Below, in pieces: positions 47,019 through 59,786 of a stretch of 64,000 nt of DNA (positions are counted from its first letter, which is position 1; every line of letters starts with the position of its first letter). The DNA comes from Bisporella sp. PMI_857. Lineage: Eukaryota > Ascomycota > Leotiomycetes > Helotiales > Helotiaceae. The position numbers and the translations under genes are program-made. Location: positions 868,001 through 932,000 of the forward strand of contig JAJSPD010000001.1 in the NCBI GenBank assembly GCA_021307315.1, in the 5' to 3' direction. The notes under the pieces are model-generated. The model was not told the DNA's origin. It was given only the letters and a program-made list of their open reading frames with translations, and made no database searches.

Positions 47019-47792
47019 AAGAATCGAAGCCATAGCAGTGGGAAATAGGATATAGAACGTGAAAAGTGTACATAGAGAAGATAGCTATGCTATGTTAGCT
47101 TGAAGGCGAGCATTAGATGTTTAGATCAGAAATCGTTAATGCATGTACGAGAAGCCTCATAGATTCACATGTGTCAGCAGTTCACATTAGAGCATTTGAG
47201 CGTAAAAAAAGACGGGAAATGAATGTCAGCGCCATCAGTTGCAACGCTTTCCAAGATCCAATATGCATGCTCTAGACTATCCGCGAATCGCTGGAGTGAA
47301 GGGATTTCGAAGGCAACGTGCTAGAAGCTATCATGCATTAATATCAAAAGAATTACTACGGCCCATAGCATACAATTACATAGCATGCTTGAAGATGTCG
47401 TTCGCTTGGTTACCTAAATGCATCTCCGATCTACTCCTGGTTTAGATGTGTTTTCGTTAGTACAAAGAGCAAATCGATATATAAGCGACAAATAGAGCAT
47501 TCCGAGGCTAAAATCACCGAGAACAAAGACACAATGGACCAAGAGAATTTTGGGGACTGGTTCCTCATGAGAGGGACGAAACGTGTTTCTTCATTGAAGA
47601 TACTGAGAAACACGTCAGCTAGAGAAAACAGACAACGGCGGATACGCCTATTGCGATTAAAATAAAGGTATGTAATTGGCATTGCCCCTCGCTATCCTGG
47701 CGCCTTGCGCCATAAAAAATCACCATAATCCAAGCTCCAATCACCCAGCGCCGTCGCTAAACACAAAATTCGTACAATCTTATCTTCGTTCA
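47019..47792. other. convergent intergenic, 0.8 kb
   Basis: 3' flanks of TVP38 and the Cys-Pro motif gene. No gene seen. Confidence 0.6.
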
Positions 47793-49582
47793 TCATTGCA
47801 TATTCTTCCACTGCTGCATCAAAGCCACGGCCTGATCGACAGGGTAACCTATAAAGACTGGGCCTGTGAAAATCATTTGGGGTGCGCGGCCTCCACCTTT
47901 TGCAACCTCAGGCTCGTCGAACATTGGCTGAGGACCAGGACTTGCTCGAGGTCCTGGGAGCGGTTCCTGAGGCTCGTTTTGAGATGCCTTCTGCTCATGT
48001 GGGAAAGGACACTTGGCAGTCGACTTCACCACCTCAGAAGGAGCAACATTAAGGTGGGTAGAAGCGTCCTCCAATTTAGGTTCCTGATCAAACCCGAAAG
48101 GACATTTTGCGGACGATTTGGGGATATGGCCAGCCGAAACCGGTGCTGGGGGAGGCGAGATCGCTCGTTGTTCCGAAGGAGGATCGAGCACCGGGACAGA
48201 AATGCCCCAGGGCCTGCTGGGAGACTCCCCTACCCGGATTTCTTTGAGAGGTCGGTCGAATCGGCTTTCCCTGTCATCTTCGTGTATCGAAGGTGCTGAT
48301 CCAACATCCTCATTTATACCATCAGCACTGACAGCCTGGGCCCAATTCTCAACTCGTTCGTTTGACATGTGTTCGTCATCCTCTACACGTTCAGTTTCCT
48401 CTTTTGCAGGCAACATCGGCTGATGTTTTTGTCCTAATCCTTGTATCATGCTAACCAAGTTTCCGTACTTTGCATCTAACTTTCTGATATCATCCTCATT
48501 TCTTTGATATCGTTTGACGCATATCTCATGACTTCTGGGTATTTCATGTTTGTGCGTTTCGAAGTACCGAGCGACCTCTTCTGGTGAGTGTTGATCTAAG
48601 TAACGAATTGGGCATTTAGTAGCAGGACCTGTCACAGATGGCGGAGGTGAGTTCATGGTCTCAGCATACATAGCGGCGCAGATAGGATCAGCGGAACGAT
48701 GCGGTGTAGGGTCTTTCGAGTCTGACGGCGTCAATAGCCTATCAGAATCCATAGTGCCGCCACCTTGAGAATATTGGGTGTCTGTTGCGGGTTTTACAGC
48801 ATCAATCTGTGCGGCATAAGGGCACAAGAGCGAACTCTTTTTCCCTGGAACCGTGAAATCTTGTTCAAGAACAGTAGAGAGGCAAGAGGATGTACGTCGG
48901 GTAGAGAATCTGTTACTGCTTGTTCCAGATATACTCTTCCCACTTGCAGTGGAACTCTTCGATATGCGACCGAGCACCACAAGTCTCTGGATAGCTCGTC
49001 TGCCGTCTCTTATAGCTGCACTTGTTTGATCTTTAGAGGTTGAGGCAGCTCGAAGTGGCAGGGGAACCACGCCAGCTCGATCAGAATCGTTGAGGTCTAG
49101 AGGGAGTTGTATTTGAGATACTATACTGGATATCTCTGGCTGGATAATGGCATACTTGTCTGCTAAGCCTTGAAACTATAATGCACGTTGTCAGTTCAGT
49201 ATAGAATGATAATGAATCAACAAATCAGCGAAAATGATTTAGAGCTTGTCAGAAGTATACATGTGGTTTTGGTCGGTCGCAGCTGCAAAAGCAGCTCCAG
49301 ATCTAGAGCTAAGGTGTTCATCATAGAAGGAGGGGTTGTTTCGGAGGTCGACATTGAGGATGGGCAGCTTACAGATTCATTGGCAAACCGAAGTTTCTGC
49401 TCCAGGATGGTATTTCGGTCATTAAGAAGTTGGACTTGATCAGCTAGGATTTTAAAGTTCTCCGTCAGTGTATTGGTAAGATCCTCATGGTTGAGATCAT
49501 TATTCAATGACATGACTGAGAAAGGCCGGACGCCTCTTTGATGGGAGATCGGGTTCATGGAGGCAGACGAGCACAAGGGCAT
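47793..49582 (-). CDS. uncharacterised protein with four Cys-Pro motifs
   Basis: Exons 49582-49373 and 49175-47793 with a 197-bp intron give 530 residues in frame. The N-terminus has a short coiled coil (LADQVQLLNDRNTILEQKLR). The one clearly ordered block lies at about 258-325: TKCPIRYLDQHSPEEVARYF, THKHEIPRSHEICVKRYQ and KLDAKYGNLVSMIQGLG. Four Cys-Pro dipeptides occur at Cys188 (LLCPY), Cys258 (TKCPI), Cys428 (SAKCPF) and Cys458 (TAKCPF); three follow Lys and all precede a bulky hydrophobic residue, the pattern of heme-regulatory motifs. The rest is Pro- and Glu-rich. It ends with VFIGYPVDQAVALMQQWKNM. I do not recognise the family; a role in heme sensing is speculation. Confidence 0.8.
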
Positions 49583-50842
49583 CAGCAGGAAGCTTTGTCA
49601 GCCGAATCTCGGAGCTAAGATATACAGTCACGTGCTAAATGTCAGTTCCATTCACAGAATGTTAAGAGTTCGAAGGTGCCAAAAATGTTTGTCTTGAAAG
49701 TCCGACATCGATCGCTATATCTCATTGTTCTTTTTGGTTGGCGGATGTACGGAGGTAATTAACCACTGAAGAGTTTTCATCTCTATATCCAGTACACTAG
49801 ATGATGACGAAGCTTGAATGGAAAACTTGGATAAGGGCTCCAATATTTTGCCTTGACTCTGAATATTGTAGACCCCCATTTGACTACCTTATCCATTTCC
49901 ATTCTCAAGAAGTATATACTCACCCTTTTGATGTGATTACTCGAGAGCAAGGCTGGGAGGCTGGGTCTTGTCTTCAACCTAGCAGAGCAGCACAAATCCT
50001 GAGCAAGAGGCTCAGCCCCGCCGCGTCGTCTGGAGGGCCGAAGTGCAACATCATACGGACAGGCCCCTTATGTTGGATTAGAATGCTGGAAAAGCTCACG
50101 TCTCACTCGCAGGCTTTATTGCTTCTTCGTCTCACCCTTTGCAGCTCCGGCAGTGCAGCACCGTGTCATACGGCCATACTTTAAGAAAAATCGGATGGCT
50201 GCTAATTCGATACGGCGTAGCTCCAAAGAAGGAACTGTGCGAGTTTCTTTTTATAGATTTGGTTGCCGCATCTCAGAATACTCATTAACACAATCTCCCA
50301 TGTTGTAACACCACCACCATCACATCACATTTGTAAATTGACCACGCTAGCCTCTAAAGTCTCGTCGAATCATATCCCTTTTCACTTTATCGATGGGAAT
50401 CTACGCAATTAATCTCGCCTTTTGACACCAACCTACTTATTTAAAGTTAGGCTTCCCTTTCACCACCCAAGCGTCAAAAGTGATCGTCCTGACCCTTGCC
50501 AGGCGGGGACCCAACAGGTTTCGAGAAGCTTTACGCGAGAAATACGAATGAATGCAATCGCATCCCTCTCCATCACTATCACTCCTGGCAAATCAAGCGC
50601 TGCCATTGTTTCACGCCTTTCTCAAAACACCGCCACATCAATCTTATCTAGATTTCTTTCTTGATCCAACTACAGTCACAGCTAATGCTTCTCTCTCACC
50701 TGAGAATTGCTTTCTATCCAAAATTGGCTTGACCTCTGACTACACTTTCCAGATGGGTTCGAGGGGCATGTTCACCACTTCCTTCTGAGACTAGGCGTTG
50801 GGGGAACACATTGGACGCTCACCCCCTCTTAACCCTTCTATA
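49583..50842. promoter_or_regulatory. shared upstream region, 1.3 kb
   Basis: Lies between the divergent Cys-Pro motif gene and the F-box gene. It holds CT-rich leader-like sequence near 50550-50840. No gene supported. Confidence 0.5.
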
Positions 50843-53800
50843 ATGAATGACAACGCAGTTGTCGAGCCGAATCAGGATATGGAAGAATATCCAGCGGACA
50901 AGAAGACGGTGCAGGCGGACGCATTCGAGAGACTTCCTGACGAGATTATTGAGCAGTAAGTTTACGCCTCTCTGCTTGCGACCCCAACGACTGCTGAAAG
51001 TTCCATAGAATCCTCCAACTTACCACTCCAAATGTATTTGCATCATTGATCGTATTGAATCGAAAATGGCGAACGGTATCACAACAGACACACCTCTATG
51101 CACATCATCTCTCGCGATGCCCATCCTTTTCCGCTGCACATATCTCGACTCCATCTCCAGAAGGCGATGATGATCTTCCAAGACTTCGAAGGTTATTTGC
51201 ACGCGAAGTAAAGCGCAATTTATTTGAAGCATATTTGCGGCCTCAAGAAACGATCATAAATTTGGTGTCAACATCCATAAGTTCGTCATCTGCACCGGGC
51301 GGAGAAGCATTTCATTTCAGTCTTTCCCCGAGGGGCCACTATGTATTAGCATATAGCTCTTCTCGCATTCACGTATTAGATGTGACAGCTCCGAAGATTG
51401 TTGTCAAACGCGAACTCAAGATCCTGCGACGGCCGGCTTCGACTACCATCACTGATGATGGATCTCTCCTCGCGGTTCTCTCAACTGATATGCAAGTCGA
51501 CCTTTATGATCTCACCAGCCACCCTCCCAAGCATACACGCGCCGTCGCACTGGACCATACTCCACGAACAATCGCTTTATCTCCAACAGGCTCAGTCCTA
51601 GCTGCTGCGTACGATGCAGGAGTCGAGGTATCATCTCTCGAGCCAGATTGTTTAAGCACTGAAAGAAGAGCTGTGAAGTGCTATGCGGTTGACTCTCTGT
51701 GCTTCTCTAAAGACGGAACGCAGCTACTGGGAAGCACCATACAATCGCGAAATCCAAGCACAGTAGTTTTGACAGCACCTTACTATGATCCCGGAGGCAA
51801 TCTACCGGAAGAAAGCACTAGCGCGCTATGGACAACATCAATTTTATTTCCAAACGGTAGTCGAGATTGTAGTCATGCTGTTCTGTTACCAAGTGCTTCA
51901 GAAGAAGAAGCAAGCTGGACTTTCACCTACGATCGAGTATTCGAAACATTCCGTGCAGTACGAATTGATGACCTGCGGAATGGAACCACGTACTTTACTG
52001 GTCCCACGGCAGAATCACATAGTAATTTATTGCCAAGCACTTTGCCTGCCGCAAGTGAAGCTGGGGATCTCGTCGTTGCTGGATTTCAAGGATGCATATG
52101 GATATATGGCGTACCAGAAGATCTAGAGGCGATACCAAAACTTAATGGAGCTAGCAGCAACGTTGAAAGCGAAGTTGGTACTCCCTCGATTCAGCTAGGA
52201 CGCCGAAATAGTGCACCGTCATTGCGATCAGTTACTCGACATCGAGAGGGTAATAGTAGAACTCCGCAATGGCAACTTCTTTGTGACAAATTCCGGAATA
52301 CTTTTGTCGAGGGTCGCAATATCGCTGCCTTAGACCGTGTTAGCTCGATGAACTGGGTTACCGATTTTTCGAAATCACATCTCGAAGAGCGGCTCGTAGC
52401 TGTTGCCCCTGGCATAGGAGGGCTACCACCAGAAAGCGAAGACGACAGTATGAACCCTACAGATGGCGGCCGTATATCCGTCTTAGACTTCGGTTATAAT
52501 GTGATCAATGGAACCAAACGTATAATCACCATCGAGGTTGGAGATACTGAACCCGAAATCCTCGAAGAAGAACACAGAGATCTAGATACTGAGGTGGCCT
52601 TGGTAAGGAGGAGAACTGTGGCGCAAAGACGTGAAAATCGTACTCAAGTCGCCCGCTCAGCAACCACGATAGCTCGACCAGTCCGCCCTCCTATACCACC
52701 GATGCCACCAATGCCAGATCTGAGTAGCATGAATGACTTGTCAGAGCCTGCAGCTTCGGTTACAAGGCAAATCACAACAGTCCCTTTAACAGACCAAGTG
52801 GAGACCGCATCCATAGATGAAGACGATGAGGCGTTTGATGCTCCTTACTCTCAGACTAGTCCCCGTTCAGGAACGACACTTCGTCGTGCTGCAACTGCGG
52901 CTGCGGTAAACCGGCGTCTTAATCCTCGTTCAGTGGCACAAGAGCATATTGAATACCGCCGTGCCGATGGCCGAGAGGAACATCCTCATGAGAGTGATGC
53001 AGATAATTGGGTCCCCCCTCCTCCTCCGTATAGCAAGGAGCCAGTCCCGCCATTGCCAGAGCATATTCAGAGATCAATCCTAGCAGAAGCTGCAGCTGCC
53101 ACTCTGCAACGCGCAAGCACTCAACGTACCTCGAGCTTTGACTTCCCTGGTCTGGATGGAAACACTCTTCAACGCTCCAGGACCTTTGCTTCTGTAAGCT
53201 CTGCTTCTAGTCAGACAAGGAGAGAATATCCTTTCCCTCGTTCTAGGAGTGAGTCCACCACAGTGACTCTTGGTACACTTTCTCCAGAAGGGGAATCTCC
53301 CATGCCCAGAATTCCAAGTCCAGTTTCGCCAAACTTCGATGATTTATATGATGTCTCTCCTCCTGGTTCTCCACAGTCAGGATCTCGAAGGCCATCGGAC
53401 ACCGCGCCAAGCGCGCAACCCGAGGAGCCATCCCCAGAATCTACTCCGGAGCGAACACCGGCAGTCCCAGTTCCGACCCATCAAATAGCCCGAAAACCAG
53501 TGGCAGCGGCTTTACCTAGAGTGCATGAGCCGGCGCCGGCAGAGCCTGCCATATCCGCTCTTCCAAACCTAGTGCCATCAATGAGAGCAACTATTCAGCA
53601 ACCTGTCTCGCCGATTCCACAACCTCAACAGACTCCAGACATTTTGAAGCGACGTCTTATGGATTGGGAGACCACACCAGACGCTGATATACCTTCATCA
53701 CCAAGTAGAGAGGCGACACCCCCGCTATCCGGGGTTACTAAGTTGAGGATGGAGCAAGCCCTTCCGTCTCGTCCTGATGAACGGCGCCGTGTGTCTGAAC

Positions 53801-55050
53801 ATGCTCCGATTGTGCCTCGGCAGCAGCGAGAAGCAATAGAGCATCAGCCAGCGCCAGCGCCTGTAGCAGTCGGTAGACCAGCAGCTTGGCAACAAGAAGA
53901 AACAGCATCTGCGCCTCTGCCTGTATTATACAAGCGGGCAAATGGATGGCAAGAACATCTAGCTCAGGATCCGGTTCCTACATTCGTGAATAAACCAAAT
54001 AACCGAGAACGAGTTGAACCAGAATCTGCGCCAGCCTCTGTACCTAGATCATCTGACAGACTAAACGAGTGGCAGCAAAAAGACATAGTCTCACAGCCAG
54101 CATTGCTAACGCGACGAAGTGAGACGGTGCCATCCCAGCCATCTTCCCGTGTTGCAGATAATGCGCCTTCACAGCTTGCGCGACGGGCCGAGACTGCACC
54201 TGTCAATGTGCAGGCGCCAAACTCAGCAGTAATTCCAACGACACACACGCTGGTGGGGCCAAGTGCGGAGCAGATAGCACGACTCAACAATCGAAGAGAC
54301 CGTCCACCATCGCAGATCCTTGCAGATCCTCGCCGAAGCTCGGTAAACTATTCGCAGTCTTCGAACTTGGTTCAGGGCAGGCCTATGTCTGATTATGCAC
54401 CAAGATCCGCTTCCAATCCATTACCAATACCAGGTGGAGACGCCTCGTCTTGGAGATCTGCCTCTGGTCCATTACCTGCGGCTGGCGGCGATGCATCATC
54501 TTGGAACTCGCTGCAGAATACGCCACCACGAATGACGCCCGACCACTCAGGTCCTCCGAGAGGCGCTGCTGGTGCCCACGGAGGCTCGCCTGCGCGCTCA
54601 AAAACAACCTACTCACCACACTCCAACTACTCTCACCAGCAACAAAACTCTTATCCGCCTCCCACCCGACGAGTCAGTCTCAATGCACCGAGTACTGGTA
54701 CTCGTCTGGCATCCATCCCTTCTCCTAATAGTCTTCGGCCCACTATGCAACGTCTAGACACCATTCACAGCGCCACATCCGCAGATCCACCTTGGCCACT
54801 GCCGGGGCCAAAATCCGTACCAGTTGGTGTGAACCGCAATCCGAGCCGCGCTGAGCGAAGTGCGGCAAAGAACATGAAGGACGCCAAGAAACGCGGCTGG
54901 CGAGCAAGTATGCGCCCAGAGAAAAGGGAGAAAAAGAACAAGTGGGGAGATGCGAGCAGTGCGGGCTGGACAGACGTTTCCGACATGAGGAGCGAGCTGG
55001 GTAGACACGAGGAGAAAGAGAAGAAGAACGGCAAGTGTGCCGTTATGTAA
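50843..55050 (+). CDS. F-box protein with propeller-like region and C-terminal CaaX box
   Basis: Exons 50843-50955 and 51009-55050 give 1384 residues. An F-box starts at about residue 28 (FERLPDEIIEQILQLTTPNV, then FASLIVLNRKWRTVSQQTHL), as in SCF ubiquitin-ligase adaptors. Residues about 100-500 hold beta-strand blocks like weak WD repeats (FSLSPRGHYVLAYSSSRIHV, ISDDGSLLAVLS-like ITDDGSLLAVLSTDMQVDLY, LSPTGSVLAAAYDAGVEV). The rest is long, disordered and Pro/Arg/Ser-rich with PPPPYSKE and many polybasic runs. The last four residues are CAVM after a Lys-rich stretch (EEKEKKNGK), matching a farnesylation CaaX signal. Together this suggests a membrane-tethered substrate receptor for an SCF complex; substrate and membrane are unknown. 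Confidence 0.87.
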
Positions 55051-56029
55051 AAGCTGTTTACTATGTTTAATTATGATTGAACGACATATAATTTTCCCAT
55101 AAGGAAAATGGTGTTGAATATGGTGTTGAGTATGATATTGGAAATGACAAAATATTTGGGATACATTACTTTAGTGTGATTATAAATATCAACATCTTTA
55201 GGTCCTCTAAATAACTTCATTCGCATTATCTTCAGGTAGCTATTATCGTGATGGTGGAATGCAATCCTCTTTCACTCATCTGCCAGTAGAAGCACATTAT
55301 AAGGACACAGGAGACTTGGCACAAGCCCCTGAAATAAGCGAGAGATGAAGCCAATTCGGATGGTCATGTGCAAAAGCATACCATTGTTTCTTGTGGATGG
55401 AGACTGTATATCAAAGAAGGCAAATCAGCACGCCCGTACCTCAAAATATAGGCAATTCGAGCAAGAATAGATAAGGGACCCATTGTGATTAATAATCCAG
55501 ATCCAGATCTAACCTTAATGTGTCCTGCCAAGTACGTCACAATTTCTACCCGACCGATACGAATACGAATGCAAGAATGTGTACAATGTTTTCTGGGTAT
55601 CCTAAAGGGGGAGAAACATCTGAATAATGCCCACGCATAGGCCACCTGCCTCTCTACACGTTTCCAGATCAAAACCTTAGCCCCCATTGTCGGCTACATC
55701 TACTCCCCGCTCTAAGTATTACCACGTCCTCTGTCCATGGCCCTTGAGCATAGGAGGCCACGCTCCAGCAAATCTTATGCATTATCCTGCACGATGGGGG
55801 TAGTGCGGAAAGAAGAGGGATCTTGACCGAGATAGAGGGGGGTTTATCGCGCTTAGCACATCCAAAATTTGATTTGTTCTTCCCCCAGACTTAGGATGGA
55901 ATCTGATGGCTGGTAAAAATATACATGCTTTGATCCTTTAGCCTCGGGCATAAAAATGAAGGAACATACAGGGAAAACTTACTCCATTCTTGATACTCTT
56001 ATCATTTAGACTTTAGGTCGGTAGCTTGC
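55051..56029. other. convergent intergenic, 1.0 kb
   Basis: 3' flanks of the F-box gene and the orphan gene. No gene seen. Confidence 0.6.
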
Positions 56030-57693
56030 TCATAGAGAAAGCCCTGGATATCCATTCGAGCCGCCTCGGAAATTGAAGTTCGTCTGATTATATTGAACAT
56101 TGAAGTTGGTCCGGTTTGCATTCCCGTTGATATTCGCCGAAGTTGATTGTCCATACGCACTGGTCTGCTGCTGGACCATGTATGGAGGTTGCTGTAGAAT
56201 CATCGCCCGTAGGGAGCTCATGTCTTGCTCTTTAGTCATGGGAGCTGCGTACTGAGCCATCATCTCCTTATTAGCTTGATGCAGATCTCGACACTTGCGA
56301 GCGTGGTCGAAGAAGAGCATTTTATGCGGGATCAGACGAGTCTCATCGGCTTCAGGGTGGATCCTTTCCAGCTCCTGGGCTAGGTGATAATTAGAAATTA
56401 TTGCTCCGACAGACACTTTGCCCATAGCCCTCGTGAAAATCCTCATGCCAGTCTCAGAAATGGTGCTGCCTGGCCGGCATTCGTGACAGCTCTGCGCAGC
56501 GATTTGAATGCATTCTTCTGTCACGAGAGCTCGTTGTAGGTGCGTTATTGTGTGGAGATTCGACCACCCCAGGTACTCAGTGATCGTGTTGGCCATGTCA
56601 TTAAGTGTGAAGTCTGGCTTCTGCTGTGCTAGGTACTGCATAACCCGCATAGATATGTTGTTTCCATTTGCGTGCCAATTAAGACTATAGACGGCGTGTC
56701 TTGAAATAGGCATGTGCCCGTACATGATACTGCCATCAGGCATCTGGACCGTTGATTGCGCAGGCAATTGCGGTGGTATGGTGGCCTCCCGTCTGATGCA
56801 CGCAACCCTACGAATCATGTATTGGTACACGAATCTCAATCGCATGCCAGTACTGTTCAGATATTGATCAATGACTCCGACCAAATCGTCTTCTGCCAAG
56901 ATCCTGCTCGTTCCCACCTACTCGGAAAGTTAGTACTGTAAAATATGATTATAGTCTAAAGGAGAGGGAGTTGTGGAGCGTATATTGAGGAATGGTGGTT
57001 GTTCGGGAAGTTGGTAGCTTCAGGAACAATAATCATGCTTCTATCGCTAGACAAGGGATAATCAAATTAAGGAGCCAAAGAAAGACTTACATGTCGTCCA
57101 AGTTGATCGCCAATTTGCATGAGTCTATCAACCATCGGAGGGGTAGGGGGAACAATAAATGGTGGGCTCGACCCAGGATTTTGACCTTTAAGCTGAGTTT
57201 GAGTTCCAAATATACCTCCCTGATTATTTAAGACATCATTTATCAATTGAGTTTCGTCGATGGATTGACCCATTTGCCAAGACTGGCTGCCATTTAGACC
57301 ATCTAAATGATTGGAGATCTCAACCATATCTTCAAAGACGTTTTTATCTTGACCCACAGCAGCCGCAGGAGGATCAGCCATGGCCGGGATGCTGTCGTTA
57401 GATGGTGCTTGGTCAGTGGGCAGGAATTCCTCTCTCATCTTGGTGGCGTTTTCGAATCCAAAATCGCATGTCGATGGAGACCGTTTGATAGCCTGAGCTT
57501 GGGGCGTTACTGATTCGATGCTCATTAGAGCCCCTGACGCAGAGAGAGCTGGGTCAAGAAGTCCGGATTGTGTTCTAATCAAAGCATGGTCATGAGAAGG
57601 AGCTACCTGCATATTACTAACCGCTGCTTGTGCATATCCCGTCAATGCCAGCCAGAGGTCTTGCTCTAAGCCAAGATCGTCAGGCTCAGACAT
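56030..57693 (-). CDS. orphan protein, 496 aa
   Basis: Exons 57693-57091 and 56917-56030 with a 173-bp intron give 496 residues. The first 170 residues look disordered. The block running into exon 2 (PPMVDRLMQIGDQLGRHVGT, then EDDLVGVIDQYLN and FVYQYMIRRVACIRREATIP) and most of exon 2 are helical and free of low complexity, including DFTLNDMANTITEYLGWSNL, ALVTEECIQIAAQSCHECRP and MRIFTRAMGKVSVGAIISNY. The tail is Gln/Asn-rich (QYNQTNFNFRGGSN). I recognise no domain. The start at 57693 is the first ATG; upstream in frame there is only a GTG. Confidence 0.75.
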
Positions 57694-59240
57694 CCTATAA
57701 GATGGAGTTGCAGGTGTTCCTGCAAGCACTAGTGCTAAGGGTTATGCCAGAGCCTAATTCTCAAGAGACTCCCGCGCCTTCTTCGAAGCTACCAGCGAAA
57801 TATACTGTTTGCTATAGTGTTTCAAATGGATCTATCGGTTGACTGACAAAAGAGGATGTTGGAATGGTGTATGCTTGTTCAGTTGAAATAACAATTGATT
57901 TGGTGTTCGTTGGGGTTTTATTAAAAAATTGAATAAGACTTCATGAAGATCTAAGTTTGGTAGCGTGAGAGAATAATTAGGACGCCGGCGTTATATATGT
58001 TTTCTGGCCTCAGAGTGCGCGTGGTTGGGACCTTCTCAAAAGCTTCCTTCCGCAGATGGTACTCTCAACGAATTTTAGACTCACTTGTTTTAACCAACCT
58101 GGGCAATTAGCTTAAAGACCTATTATCTTCACAACGATGTGATGGCAGTTTTTGTGGGCCAGCACAGCATACTAAAACATGGGGAAGAGTCCGGGTTAAA
58201 AGCATACAAGCCCAACTTGAGCTGCATGACTGCTTCGAAAGAGAAATTTTTTGGGCACATCAAGATCCAATACTTCTGCATATTCACAGCATGTGTTTCC
58301 CCGGCATATAAGCAGGAACATCTGCCACTAGCGCTGAGGTTGTAAAGGTGAGTCTCGAAATATGGAGTCTTGGCAAACTTTGGTAGAAACCCCAATTTAG
58401 AGCCTCACCAGAGCTTCAATTTAGGCCCCATGATTTAATCAATACCTTGGGTTACCACTTAATTCCTTACCGGAGAATCCTTTGTCTGCGATAAGTCTAG
58501 ATATCAAGAGGTCTTTTCGTATATCATCCGTATTCCCTCGGTCGAGTCCCAAGTGAAAAGGTCAAAACTCCATCCAAATTGAGGTCAAAAAAGCATTATT
58601 CTTCTGCATAGCTTTCAAGTCTTCCTTAAGGATCTCTGTTGCTCAACATAGCTTCCTTACCCCAAAAAATAGTGGCATAAGCATCATGCGAGTTATCTAT
58701 GTCGTCTTTAGCAGCCATATTACAAATTCTAGTTTCGCCTGAAAACTTGGGAATCATCACATAACCTGCAGCGCCTCTTTCTCATTTCCGCGCCCTCAAG
58801 AATTGATCTAGCCATTTCTGACGGACCAATATCTCACCTATTGCCCACTCTGAGCGGCGGGTAAAGGCTAGATCTTAGTCATGGCACGATCAAACGCTGA
58901 AAGCCCAACACCAGACTTAGGATTTTACACTTATCAAGAACGTTGTGTTCACAGCCATCAAGTGAAAGCACCAAATACCTACCCCCAGGAACCTTCCATA
59001 TATCCCAGTTTAAAACTGAAATAAATCAAATAAAAACGCCACAACATTCCCTTTTCACTAGATGTAGGGAGCTATCCTGAACCTGCTATGATGTTTAGCA
59101 AATCATCTCGACTTGCACGCCTTGTCTAGCGACTCGTTTCTGATGCGAATATGCTATATATCCAGGCCACCATAATTCGGAACAAAAACCAGGAATAAGC
59201 ATGTAGCCTCATTTATATCCGACCTCTCCGTAGAGCAGGT
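57694..59240. promoter_or_regulatory. shared upstream region, 1.5 kb
   Basis: Lies between the divergent orphan gene and the small membrane-protein gene. Short overlapping frames only (for example 58129-58395, minus); nothing convincing. Confidence 0.45.
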
Positions 59241-59786
59241 ATGGCAAGCAGAGTCCTAGAACGCCATACCCCGAGAATCATTCAGCCTCGTCGCGCATTC
59301 GCACTCCTCAGTTCGACAGCCGCAACGGCGGCATCTAACAAGTCTCTCAGAATTTCGCCGTGTAGCGGCCTTCTTAACGGCAAATCAGAACCCTTGACCT
59401 CACCCGATGGCTCCGCGCAGTTTGACTCCTTACCAGCTCAGTGGGATCTCTTCATCACCGGCTCGCTCAGCCTCAAACGACTCCAACTCCACCTCAAACT
59501 CAAAGCCTCCCTCTAAAGTCTCTCCGAACCCCGCGAACCGAGCGCCAAAATGCGCAGCTACGACCGCAGTTTCAGTACGCCCAACGCTCCTCACGTCTCC
59601 ACAATCGAGCGAGCAAAAAGCGACACCGCTCCCTCCAACGAAGTCTGGCTCGGCCTCTTCCTCGGGGCATTTATCGCCTTCGTCACGATCGCCGCCATCC
59701 TGCGTGTCACACGTTTCATCCTTCGTGTATTCCGTCACCATTGGGCTGCTGATAACCTATATCTCACTCGAAGGCTTCAGGTCTGA
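59241..59786 (+). CDS. small one-pass membrane protein, possibly mitochondrial
   Basis: The frame runs from ATG 59241 to TGA 59784-59786 with one in-frame TAA at 59514-59516. A 78-bp intron at 59441-59518 (GTGGGA to TAAAG) would remove the stop and keep phase, giving exons 59241-59440 and 59519-59786, about 155 residues. The start (MASRVLERHTPRIIQPRRAF) is rich in Arg with no acid nearby, like a mitochondrial presequence apart from one Glu. The end has one strong membrane segment (VWLGLFLGAFIAFVTIAAIL) followed by RVTRFILRVFRHHWA. Codon ends are C-rich in this frame, favouring it over the overlapping 59407-59841 frame. If the weak intron is not real, the gene is broken or begins at ATG 59550. 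Confidence 0.5.
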
